A DNA stretch of 64,000 bases from Symsagittifera roscoffensis (Eukaryota; Xenacoelomorpha; Acoela; Convolutidae). The stretch spans positions 23,746,933 through 23,810,932 of the forward strand of contig NC_087070.1 in assembly GCF_963678635.1 (NCBI RefSeq). Reading direction: 5' to 3'. The position numbers and the translations under genes were made by a program. The notes below the pieces were generated by a model. That model was given only the letters and a program-made list of their open reading frames with translations. It searched no databases and was not told the origin of the DNA. The first letter of the stretch is position 1; each line of letters begins with the position of its first letter. Below, piece after piece: positions 31,850 through 44,179 of the stretch.

Positions 31850-34370
31850 TCAACATCGAGATGGCCATTGGTCTGGTTCAATGGGTTTCCTTTGCTGCGA
31901 TGTCGAGTCCATACTAAAAATCCTTGTAGGGTAGTGACTTTGACAGCAAACCAAATAGATTTGCCATTCCAGAGTTGGAATGTAGTCGGGTTGTCATCTC
32001 TTTTGCTGTCCGTTCCTTGGGCTTAAAGAAGTCTTTAGATACTGAATTTATATATTTACATCTTGTTAGGTAAATTTTATTTTTTGTTATGATTTATTAT
32101 TTATTGTTATCGCAAAAGCGTTTTTATTTTTAGTTTGGTTATTTTGAAAAGTCGCTCACTCTAGAGCAACTCCAGTCAAAAATAGAGTGTGGGCCACAAA
32201 GCGGCGTTATAGCGCGGTGGGTTAAGCCGGCTATAAAGCATGCTCGGGACGTCCTTCCGGTTGGTGAGGCCAGGAGTGGGCTATGTTTTATGGTCTCTTT
32301 GCGCAGAGTCTCTGTTTATGTTCAAATTTTTGTTACATTTCATTACGTATTTTTCTCTTTTTTGTTTTGGTTGTGTCCTTTTCTCAAAAGTAGAATTATG
32401 TGTTTTGGGTTTATCTTTCAAATTTTTTGTGTTTTATTTGGTTTTAAAAAAACTTGAAAGTGGGTTTCAAAAGAAAAATTTATCCAGTTTTAATCTGTGT
32501 TTAATCCGGCGGGTATCATGGGACTTTCTTTCTTGGTCATGCTATTAATTTGTGGTTTTGTGGCGTTGGTAAGCTTTTTTGGTTAGTTTAGCGTGCTTTT
32601 ATAATTCAGTCCAACCGGCTTAAAGGAAAGTTTGAAACGTATGAAAACAAATTAGAGCTAGTATTAGTAAAATTTAAAACTTGAAATTCATTATTTAACC
32701 AATTCTTCGCATGCGAGCTGTGCCATTATGGAAAGAGTGTAAGATTTATGGGCAAGTGAAGAATTCAAATTTATAGAAGAAGCGTCTTGTAAAAAGGTTA
32801 GTTTTCTTCTATTTATTTGCAATTATTTATGAATTTACTACACAGAAATTTTTATTTCACTGCTATGGAAAAAAAAACTTACTACTTCAATTACATGCTG
32901 CGATTTTTTTTAATTGAATTTGACAAGTTTATGGAAAAGAACTTACAATTTTTAATTTGCTTTTTTTGTTTTAGATGGATGAATGGTGAAAACTAAAAAA
33001 GAAAAGTGAGACATAAAAAAAGAATGGTTAGTATGTTTTCAAATTGAACAGCATAATTTTTAAATTGTACTTAGAAAGGGTTGTCATTTGCAAAAAATCC
33101 TTTTGAGAAGTTAGTGCGAATAGTATCTGATGATGTGAGGAGCTTGGCAAGCATGCGGATGACATATTTACTTTGAAGGAGAGGCCATAGAAGCTCGAGT
33201 GCTCGGATGATGTCGTGCTCTTCACTTTTGAGTGAGAATTCATGCGATGTATTTTGGATTAGGTTATATAGCTTGTGGTTGTATTTAGTATTGTGAATGC
33301 TTTCTAGAATGTGGAGTTCAATGGGCTGTGTATATTTGTGGGGGATGATTAAAAGGTGAGATTCTCCAATACCAAAGGATTTAGTTAGGGGGCAGAATAT
33401 ATACATTTGTCTTATGGGGTCATACTTACGAAGGATGCCGTGTATGTCAGTAATTTTTATACAATATGAAATTATTGAATGTGAATCTGTGTTGTGGGTT
33501 TTGTGATGGCGTGTTAATTATGTAGTGTTGTTGAATAAACTGATAATAGGTGTATGAGTGGGTTAGCTTAGTGCGTAACAATATCTCGTGTGAGCAGAGC
33601 AAGTCACGTTCTTTTGGTGTGAGAAAACTAGAATTTAGTGGAAATTGGTTGAGCTTGTTGAAATCAGAATCATAAGCTTTGGTGTCTCGGAGTGCGGTCG
33701 AAATAATGTTTTCATATTTTTATTCATGCTGTTGATTACAATTACATATTTTGACTGAAGAAAAAAATTTTCAGTTATTTGGGGATTAGTGTTTTCATCT
33801 TCTCCTAAGACTGTATCTTCCATATATCGTGCAATAGCGTGATCGTAGTGGTTAATTAAAAATCTGTTTGCTTTTTGTGCAACAAATCTGTTTTTAAGGT
33901 TTGTGTTAGTCCTATAGTTGTGAATTGTTTTTTTTTCATGCAGTGCCGTGGTTAGGTGGTGTAGTCGGGATTGACATATTTCATAGTCAGCTGGCTTATT
34001 CATTGTATCAGGGGACAGCTAGTAGGTTAGTGAAGTGCTAGTGTGAGGTCCATGATAGTGTGGGAATTGTTCTATATTCATCAAGGTAAGTTAGTTGGTC
34101 GTTGTTAGTGGTCTGATAGTGAATGTATTGCGGGTAGAATGGTAAGTTAGATTTTAAAAACTCCTTAATATTTGTGTGGAGTGGGTGAAGGGAAAACAAT
34201 CGGGTTGGTCGGGGGTGGTGAAGTATTTGGGTATTGGGGTGCTTTCGTTTGAATACTTGGTGGTCCCGTGTTTCTTCTAGTGCGGAAGCTGGATTGGAAG
34301 ATTCAGAGGAGAAAATGGATTGTGATAAGTGATGAATTGTTAATGTATTAAGGTTTTAAAGCTGTTGTTG

Positions 34371-34911
34371 TTAAGTGATGAAATTGTCAAGCTCGTATTC
34401 TAAATCTTCATTGACAGGGCTAGGGAGGTCGGGTTGATCACTCGTCATTGGGGAGAGGATTGCGTCTGTGTAGCAAGAAGGAGCTGGGGAAGTTTCATCG
34501 GGAATTGGGGTGTGCAGTGGACGGAAGGGGGATTGCGAAAAAATGGATGGGCTGGGCTCGGAGTTCTGAAATTCATCTGGGGTTTCAATATCGGAATAAT
34601 TGAATTCTGAGATGGTGTGAAAAACTGCGTTCTTGGAATCGTCAGAATCCATGCTTGGTGCATAAGTAGTGAATGAGGGTAAGGGAGAAGAAGTGAGGTC
34701 AGAAATTGATATGCTAGAACAGTGACATTGGAGATTGGATGGGTAAGAAAGGGAACGGTTGAGGGATCCAATTTGGCGGCTCATCGTGGGATAAAAAGAT
34801 GGTTGTTCTGAGAACGAAAGTGAGGTCAGAAATTGATATGCTAGAAGAGTGACGTTGGAGATTGGATGGGTAAGAAAGGGAACGGTTGAGGGATCCAATT
34901 TGGCGGCTCAT
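34371..34911 (-). pseudogene. Ser/Pro-rich accessory frame of element 1
   Basis: A minus-strand frame rich in Ser, Pro, Thr and Asp (for example MDSDDSKNAVFHTISEFNY, IFSQSPFRPLHTPIPDETS) lies between the envelope-like part and the 3' LTR. A 127-base tandem duplication (34694-34947) covers its beginning. No known domain was recognised; the composition resembles a disordered regulatory protein. The neighbouring frames at 33071-33406 and 33635-34003 on the same strand may belong to the same extra module. Fossil, like the element around it. Confidence 0.35.
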
Positions 34912-34947
34912 CGTGGGCTAAAAAGATGGTTGTTCTGAGAACGAAAA
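34694..34947. repeat. 127-bp tandem duplication
   Basis: TGAGGTCAGAAATTGATATG starts at 34694 and at 34821, and each copy ends GTTGTTCTGAGAACGAAA. The two differ by only a few bases, much closer than the two LTRs, so this duplication is younger than the element. Confidence 0.9.
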
Positions 34948-35465
34948 TAAGTGAAGTGTGGCTGTTCAACGATTTGTTCGTATATGTCTTCCATATTTGG
35001 TTGATGGGCAACTATATGAGTAACTGGGCTCTGTGGGTTGCTATGAATTGTATAGATGTGCTCTGTTTTTGCTGTATTTCTATAGTTTCGTGGTACAAAA
35101 GAAAATGGATGGTTATTAAGAAAATTTTATAATTGTGGTGCAGTAGGTAATGTATTTCTGTTGTCTTGTGGAATATCGTATGCATTTGGTGTGCTTAATA
35201 ATTTTGTTTTTTATTCGCTTTTTTGAGCGTCTAAAAGAGTTTTAATAATTGAGTTTGAAAATAATCCAAACAATCTTGTAAACAATATGCGTGCTACACT
35301 TGCTTTTTTGTTGACTTGTGTGTGTGTGTGTTGCGCGTGTGTTAGAGATTCCTTCTATTATTGAGAAGAGAATTCCAAAAAAGTCAAACATAGCGTATAA
35401 GATAGTCAATCTTTCTAAGTTGTAAAAAAACCACCCAAGAAAGGCGAGAAGTTGGTTTTATAGGT

Positions 35466-38280
35466 TTACAAAAGTGATAAAAAAAAATTAAAAGGTGAAA
35501 TACCTTGTGGGTGGTATTTTTCAACGTTTAAATATATATAATGTTTTATATTTTTAAAGTATCCGCTGTAATCTTGTGCATAGATGTCTGAAAATCCTGC
35601 GGTTTTGGTATTTTTTCTTAAATTCTGATCTATTGATTGTCTTTGGATTGTGTCCATTTTTGTAAGAAGTTCCTGAAATCATTGTGATGTTGTATGTCGG
35701 ATCCGGAGTATATACTTATTGATTTTAAATCTATATTGGGGTTAAGAGCACTAGCTCTGATACTTTCTGTTGAAAATTTCTTTAATGGTGGCATAAGTTT
35801 GGGGTATGGAGTGAGAAGATAATGTTTGTCTTCATCTGGGTTTAGCTGTACAACGTTGTTGCTACTTTCAGATCCACATGGGACGGATGTATCCCAAAAT
35901 TATTTTCGTCTAGAAAGTGTATCGACAAATTGTACTTCGTTTTTGTAGAATATAGGGATTCTTTTAAAACATCTTTTATCTTCAAAATCATATAATGGTG
36001 ATATTTTTAGTACATGTGTAATACCATAGTATGTTTCCTTCGTAGCCGATGAACTTTGATCTAATGCCTGATAACAAATATCTCGCGTAAGGTGTTTTTA
36101 ATACCGCTAGTGCAAGTGATTGTAGAATTTGTGTTCGTTCCAGTTCACATAAGTGATGGAGCGTTTCTAATTCTGATAATGATATTTCTTGAAAAACTCT
36201 GCTTATTGTATAACCCAATTTACTATCTAAGTGGATGTCATAGTGAATTGCGCTAAAATAATAAAATTGTTCATGAGTGATAGTTCTTTTAAATGTGTGC
36301 TGCCTTTATCTTGTGGGTGAAGTTTTTCACCGGTGTTTCCTGTATTTCTTGAAAAATGTTACTGGGATATATGAGTTTTCGTCACTATAACTGTGGTCTA
36401 TTGGAGTTGAGATAATTATTAATTTTCCTGTTTTCATGTCGAAACTTTATTCGTATTTGACAAGAAGTTCTGGATTTTGCGTTTTGTAAAGTGTAGCATT
36501 ATATTTGCAAGCGAGTTCTGTTTCGGAGTGGATTTGAAAACGTGTTAACTTATTTTCTATTCCAACAATATTTGTATAACAATTTCTGTTAGATCTTATT
36601 TTATCAGGGATTACTTTTTCAAAAAAGGAATTCATTCATTTAAAGGTTTTTGATGAAATAACTCTGCGTGAGTTCTTGCAACTTGAAATGTGGTACATGT
36701 GTCTTCAGGGAACCCAACGATGGTTGCTTGTGTTTTTATGGTAGGATCGCAAAAACCTTGGTCAATTTTGCAAGGTAAGCGTATTCCCCGATGAACTATT
36801 GTGTCTTCTGTTAAAACTCGTGTTAATTGTACTTTTTACTCGTTTAATTGTCTTCCGTTTGCGCCGTCAAACGGATATTTATTGTCTAATTTTATATGAC
36901 CGTGGTATTTAGCAAGTTCTGCTCGATGTGCAGTGTCTGGAAAAACTTGAAAATTCGCCAATTTTTGATTTGTGCCTTTGTTTGTGGTTAATTTTTATCG
37001 TTTGAGCTCGTTTTGATAGTCGTCGAATTAAGATGCAAAAGTCTGTCTTTAGTGATTTCACAGAAAATTGTGATTGAGTCTATTTTTGTTTCAATTTGAG
37101 ACTTGGGAAAAATGTACTTTTTTCTCTGAAAATGTTGCTGTGAATTTATAACCTGTTAAGGTTGGAGCGCGGGCTTTTGTGGTGTTTCGCTACTAATTTT
37201 GTTTTTTCTATTTCTTGTGGTTCCGATTCACATTGGTTTACTTGGTTTATGGCGTATTCATGTCGTGTTTTTTATTCATTATCTTCATATTCATAATGTG
37301 TAACTAATAAACGTTGTGGTTCCGTTTGAAGGGAGGAATTTTGATGTGATATTGTTTCTAAAAGAAATAATGGAGAGAGTATTTGTAGGAAAAAAATTCT
37401 TAGAAGATACATGAGTAGGATAGTGTGAATATGGGTTATAGAACAATCTGTATCCAAGTTTTTGTTTTGTATTTCTATCGTTTCTATAGATAAGTTCTGT
37501 TGTTATAATTGGGGGAGGTAAAGATTGAGCTGTTATATTTTATGGAACTAAGGGTACAGGATGATCTACTAAAGTATTTAATTCTACTGTTATTTCAAAT
37601 TTAAGTGTTAAATTGTCTTGTATAAGGATTTGTGTATTGTGTTCTTGTTTGTCTTTGTGAATATTGTGTCTGTATTGTAACCTGTTGAGTGCCCATTTAT
37701 TTAATCTGTTGCTATCAAGATGTTGACCAAATAAGGGGGTGGGGTACTACGAATTTATTCCAATCTAATCGTAGAGGTATATTTTTGGTTAAGAGTAATT
37801 TATATCTATCATCTAAAGTTGTAGGGAAATTTAGTGGAAATGTTGTAGTTGGAGTTTGACTTATTGTTGAAGAGGTTGAAGGTAGTGATAAAGTTTCTGG
37901 TAGTGGCAAAAATGTATCGGAGGAGATATCAATAGGGTCATTTACTAAGTTTGGAGTGAAAGCTTGTGTCATCCGATGTGGGATACGTTGTGTTGAAGTT
38001 GGGGGTTGAAAGTATTTTCACGAACTTGTTCGGATGTGGGGGTTGATACTAAGTAATCCGATGGTATGTTTGGAGTGTTTGTTGTGAAATTGTTTGTAAT
38101 GATGGGGGGTATTTTGAATTGTATTAATGGAAAAGTTCAGAGGATTTGGGGATGTTGATGAGGGTCTATTAAAATGAATTCTGGGTGTTGTAAGATTTCT
38201 ATTTCGTCTTGGATGGATTATTTCTCTATCCAATGTAGATGTTTGACTTTGATTTTGACTTGTTCTTGATCTTGTTCTAT
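35466..38280 (-). pseudogene. Envelope-like region of element 1
   Basis: Minus-strand pieces include ETLHHLCELERTQILQSLAL followed by KFIGYEGNILWYYTCT at 35988-36218, with Cys spacing and aromatic blocks like a viral surface glycoprotein. A hydrophobic segment LLMYLLRIFFLQILSPLFLL at about 37272-37457 could be a membrane span or signal. Ser/Thr/Pro-rich pieces lie at 37715-38233. The location between integrase and 3' LTR is where env genes of gypsy-type elements lie. Family of the glycoprotein not identified. Broken throughout. Confidence 0.4.
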
Positions 38281-38289
38281 TAAGGTCTT

Positions 38290-39830
38290 CTTGGAGAGAA
38301 GGATAGATGTTGTATGTTGGTTTGTATTGCTGTTCGATTAGAGATGCATGGCGAACTACGGGTATTGAAGCTTCCGTTAGTAAAGCGTGTCTTTCCTCAA
38401 ATGTAAATGGGTTTTCTCAAGATGAGGGGTGTCTATGATAAAAAATATACTAAGTTGAGAAAAGAGTGTGAAGAATGAAAAAACATGTTTTGAAATTATT
38501 GTTTTGAGGAGCCGAACTGTTTGAGAGCGAAGCATTCAAGAACGATTCGTCTCGTCGAAAATTTTTTTATTTTCCGAGTCAAAATTGAGTGTGATCGGAT
38601 TGTCTATCGATTTTTGACAAGAAGGTTGGACATAGGCATTTTTTGTGAGGGCAAGTCTGAAATTCTAGGAATAAGCTTTCTAGTTTTGTTTTTATTAATA
38701 GGATGATTGGGGATACTCAGGAGTTATGTCTACTTTAGGCTAAATGATCATGTCATATTTCTTCTTTAGGCTTATTTTTTATTCTTCCTTGAGTGATATG
38801 TGGAGTGTAAATTGAGACAATATTGTTGATTTTTGTACTGGTTGATAGGGGAGGCTTTTAACATTTAGATTTTGTATATTTCAATTGTCAAATATACGCG
38901 TGTTGCTTATTTTAGATCTGGAAGTCTTTAAGTTATAGTTTCAAAAATGTTTGAAAGGAGCAATGTGTCGGCTAATAAAGTGGTGTCAGAATGGGGTTAT
39001 GTTCAAACAGACTTTGATTGGCTGAAGTTGAACTTGTTCTTTAAGAGTGTTAACAAGAAATAATGAAAAGAGAAGAAAAAATTGTTACCTTTAAAATGTT
39101 TAAACTGATTAATCAATTGGAAGGGATTTTTGAAATTCAACTTTCTTTAATTTTTTAGGTTGTGGGATGAAAGTTTTGTTATCTTTCCGTGGTTGACTTC
39201 GGAGTCGCGATAATTATCGTTGTTGAGATTTTTCTTTTGTTTCTTGTGATAAATTTTTTTTTTCTAGTTTTCGTTTTTTCCTTCGTTTTTGAGGTATTTG
39301 TTTATAGCTGACTTCCTTTTTTTAAATTCTAATAATTGTGTTGAACAATTTAGATTATGTTTTTGTTTATAGCTGACTTCCTTTTTTTAAATTCTAATAA
39401 AATGTGTTGAACAATTTAGATTATGTTTTTGTTTATGATTGTTGTCTAAGTTGTTGAGGACAACCTTCTTTCCTATATAGGTGTATAACTGTGTTAGTTC
39501 GCAAAGAGCGTGTTCTCTCGGGTAAAATGGTAAGAGACAGTTTCTGTGATAAACTAATTCCCTTTTATTTAAATCAATAAGTCTGTATGTTAATTCAGTG
39601 GGCTTTTCGGAAAACTAAAATATTCCTTTTCGGATTGGTTGTAATTTTTTAGATATTTATTTTTGTGTAACAAAGTTTGGTATTAAGACAAACGTTTCAA
39701 TTTTTAACTTTATAGCTTTTGTGAATCGTGATTTAATTTGTAATTGAATATTTCGTCTTTGTAATTGTTTTTATGATATTTTTGAAAATTTCCATTGTGT
39801 TTATTATCTCTATTTAAAATCCATTCTGTA
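38290..39830. other. Non-coding spacer of element 1 between envelope-like and integrase parts
   Basis: No domain recognised. A 65-67-base tandem duplication lies at about 39298-39430 (TTTGTTTATAGCTGACTTCC twice). The spacer is absent from element 2, where integrase is followed almost at once by the LTR. Confidence 0.5.
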
Positions 39831-39849
39831 TGTGTGCCGGAGGCTACTT

Positions 39850-42800
39850 TTTAGATATGCAGTTGCTGAAAATAATCTTAATCGTGCGTATATGACAGTA
39901 AGTTATAACAAATTGATTCTTTAGTAGGTTGGCAAAAACCTTGTGTAATTTTTGAGGAAATTGCTCTGAACATTATTGGTTTCCGTGGTTCTTGACTGAG
40001 AATCATTTTATAAGGTGATAGTCCTAGGGTTGTTGTTATCTGTAAATTAAAAGCTAAGGGGAGTAATTTCACGTCTCTTGACCATTTGGTATATTTTGTA
40101 TCATTTCCATTTATGGTACATCTGAGGTATTCTTGTAGTGAACGGTTCATACCTTCGACTAAAGCCTGTTAGTCCATAGGGCTTGAGACGTTCGTGGTTT
40201 ATGTTTATTGTTATGAAAATGGCATAATGTGATGATTTCATTATTTATGAACTCAGTGCCAATAACTGTAACAAGGATTTCTGGTAATCCAAGATTAGCT
40301 ATCCAGTGTTCGTAGAGTGTTGTATATGAATAATAAGCCTTTCAATGAGGTACAGGGTTGAGTGCTACATAGTTTGTAAATGCATCAACTACAACCATTA
40401 CATGTGAGTTTCCTTCTGAGGGGGGTGATGTCGGTCCTTTTGTTTCAAATGAGATACTGTGGTTGAAAATTAAACTTTGTCCTTTAAAGTCTTGTTTTTC
40501 TGCTATTTGTTTTTGATTTGGGTATGTTTTGTTTATCTGGTATGTTATGTAATCGTTATTATTTTTTTAATCCAAAATGGTGCATTTGGATATTAAAATT
40601 TTGGATATAATTTGAATTTGTTTTTTTTTCTAATCCCGCATGTCCTTTTGTATTTATGGAGCGTGAAATGTGAAATGCTAGGAGTATCATACATAATGAA
40701 AGACACAGTATTTTTAATTTAGATGTTGGATATTCCAAAAATATGGGTGTTCTCGTTTATCGATGTGTTATTAAACTTTCTGAAGTGTCTAAAAAAGTTT
40801 TGTTTCGCAGAATTGTAATATTTTATTTTACGGGTTTAGTTTTTATTTTGTGCCAAGATTCTAGTTGTCTAATGACTGGGTCAAAGTTTTTGTAATTTTG
40901 TAGTAGATCCAGGGTCATTTTTTCTGTGACTGGTAGAAAATTACTTTCAATTTCTTCTTGTGAGAGAGTTATTTTTCTAGAGGGCCATTAGATTAAAAAA
41001 TTGATTTATTGTGTATTTTGAGTTTAAATCTGGGGTTTCTGATAAATTTATATTATCAGTTTAGTTTTCTTTTTCTACTAAGGGGAAAACTTCTGTCCTA
41101 CACATTTTTTGCTTAACTGGTTTTTGCTGTGTATTGTTCTTGATCCATGATGAATATGAAATCGGCTTAGATGTAGAGTTTCTTAAAAAGTCTAATTCGT
41201 AATTATTATTTTGGCAATCTAGATATAATGGAAAAAATTGTAAATTTTTTATTCGTGCAACATCAAGGTCGGATTTTACTGCATATTTACATTCTAATCG
41301 TGGTGATGTTTCGTTTTTTGCAAGGGAAAATTTTAAATTTTTATGTATTTCTACCGTCGTTTTTCTCGTTATCAATTCTGGTTTGTGTTTCGACTTAGTG
41401 TATCTGGTAATGCAAGAATTTTTCCTGCAGTCCACACTATATGTAAGTTTAGGATTTTCATTAGAAGTAGTTGAAATATATAAACTTTATGCTTTGGATT
41501 TGACTTTCGTGTAAATAGGAAAATTATACATTTATGATTTGTAAATAGAAGGGTTGGATGTTATTATTCAAGTAAAAAAATATCATATTCTGTGAGAGTA
41601 GGTACTATAGCTGTACATACTCTTATAAGCGTATAGAGTCTAAGTTCGGCTTGTGTAAATAGTTTTGAATTTGCTGAGATAAGATTGATTTTGTTTTTTC
41701 CTTTGTGTGATTGTAATAATGCTGCGCCCATTCCAATTAGAGGCGTTGAACATAGCATAAAATGGTTCGTTTGGATCAGGGATCGTATTTGATATTTGTT
41801 CAGTGAGAATGGTTTTTTCTTTTTTTTTCAACTTGTTTGTGGTGTTCTATCGTCCATTCGAAATTATTCTGCTGTCTGAGACTGTTTTAAAATGGTATTG
41901 AAAAAATTGCATTTGATAGACGTATTTACTTAAAAAGCTTAGTGCTCCAAGAAATTCTTGGATTTTTTTTATTTGATGGAGGTTGAAGTTGTATGGTTGC
42001 GTCTATGCGAGATTTTAATGGAATGATTGTTTTTTCCTTCAATAATATGTCCGAGGAATTTTACACAAGTCAGAAAGAAATGTATTTATCTGGGGCTGCT
42101 TTCATGTTTTCCTTAAACAAAATTTGGTGGTATTTTTCCAATAATCTAAAATTTCGTGTTTTGTTACTGATTGCATGAAAACATCGTCTAAAATAGTCAT
42201 AACATTCTTGCTGAGAATAAGTATTCGAAAAATTTTACTCACAAATGCTGAAAATGCTGCTGGTCAAATGGAAATTTCAAAGAAACTGTTCATCTAGTGG
42301 CATTTGATTATACGCGCTGTTCATAACAGCTGTTGTAAAGTTTTTCCCATTTTGTTTTCGGAGAATCACTTGAATTGGTTCTGTAGGCGAATACATTTAG
42401 ATTCATCAATAAGTGAATTGAGGTATCTAGCATCTAGATTAATTTTTAATGATTCTCCTTTAGCGAGAATAATTAATTTTTAAAGATTCTCCTTTAGCGA
42501 GAATAATGACAGGAATTTTGAAAGTTTTTCCTTTTTGATTGTTGATCTTTATTAAGTAGAGAAATGATTTTGTATTGTTCTAAGATATCTAGTAATCTAC
42601 TGACACTACCCTGTAAGTGAATTGGAACTTTACTTGCTCACTGTTTTTTGAAAACTGCGTCAGGTTTTAGAGGTAGATGTAGTGGTGAGTTTTCTTTTCC
42701 AACATCAAATTTAGAGGTAGCTTAAAGCATTAAGTATTTAAGTACTAGTTCTGCTAACTCATGTTGTGTAGTTTGAGTTTGAGAGTGTTGAGAATTGAAT

Positions 42801-43700
42801 ATTGTAAGAAATTTCTGCTCTTCAGTGGTATAATTTGAAACTTGGAATGTTAGTTTAAAATAAGGTGTTTTTTTTTAAAGTAGACTGTTTTTTGTTCTGA
42901 ATCACTAATTATACTATTAACTGATAATTTTTCTTGAGAATTCTTGATTGACATACATCTAAAAATTTCAAGATGTTATTTTTTCTATATGCTGTTTCTA
43001 TTTTGGGAGAAAAATTTGCATTAGTTTCACAATGTCCTAAAAGTTCTAGAGGTAACGTTATTTTACGGGGAATTATTGTACACGTGCAAAGAAATTATAT
43101 CTGAACTTGCAATTTTAGTGTTTTTGATTGATGAGATTGTTACTCACAAAAATTTTTGGATTGGTTAGAATTCAAGGTCGGACATTTATAATCGTTGTTC
43201 ATTTTTATCTATGTTCTATTGATGAACTTGACTTTTCGAGAATTTGTGTACATATCCTGATAATTGCTTCAGATGTTTCGTTATTGGTTGTGTATAAGCT
43301 AAAATTTAGAAGCAAATTGGGTTTTTCATTTAATCTTTGAAGGAATGTGAGAGATGTGTTATTCATACTTGTTTATTTATCCTTTATCTGTAATTTGCTA
43401 TTTAGATTTTTGATAGTGGGGATTTTTTCAGTTATAAATGGTGTTCCAACGATATTGTGTTTTACATCTGTGATATTAAATGCTTGTCTAGAAGGTTTAT
43501 CTAAAAGTTTAATTTGTTCCATTGTTCGAGTGGGCACGAGCAGTAATTGAATTTTTCCAAAGTTTGTTAGGCCTGATTCTTGTGCTGTAGCTAAACTGCT
43601 TGAAGTCTTTGAAGGTAACAATTTTGAATGTAAAGTTTGTGTTCACTCCATGTGCGAAAAATCATTAAATTTGATTCTGCTCCTGAGTCTGCATTAAGAA
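39850..43700 (-). pseudogene. Pol region of element 1 (protease, RT, RNase H, integrase)
   Basis: Integrase C-terminal part at 39878-40150 (MNRSLQEYLRC, then LGLSPYKMILSQEPRKPIMF, the SPY-type block of gypsy integrases). RNase H-like at 41564-41831 (LISANSKLFTQAELRLYTL, the block with the EL-R-Y motif). Reverse transcriptase around 42.1-42.6 kb with an LDDVF catalytic block. The protease region should lie near 43.4-43.7 kb. The 41061-41435 piece lies between RNase H and integrase. Broken many times. Confidence 0.7.
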
Positions 43701-44179
43701 ATAAATTTTGAAGTCTGGTGACTGAAAATCTTTGCTTTTTGGACTTTCTGAGAGAGGTGAGATTGTCTATATTTTTTCTTCGGGTGGTTGTATTTTATTT
43801 GCTGTATTTTGGTATATATTGTTCCTACTTGAACTTCCTTTATATTCTTAGTCGGTGTAATTGTTATGTTTTGTGTATTGTCTAATTAGTCGAAATCAAT
43901 AAAAATTTCATTGTTTTGATAATAAATCGATTCAATTGGTATTTAGAATTCACTTTCAATCTGAATCATGTTTATTGAAAGCGTATTTTCTGTTTCACTC
44001 TCATCATGTGAGGATTCAGAATTTATGTGATTTTGTTGTAACTCTGATTTTTTTTTCTATCAATACCGGAGGGTCTGATTGAGTTTCTTCAGTTGATTGT
44101 ACCTGATTGAATTGTCTTTTTATTTTGAGTGAATTTTGAAATTGTGTTTTATTCCTGAGTGGTGACTGATATTATTTTA

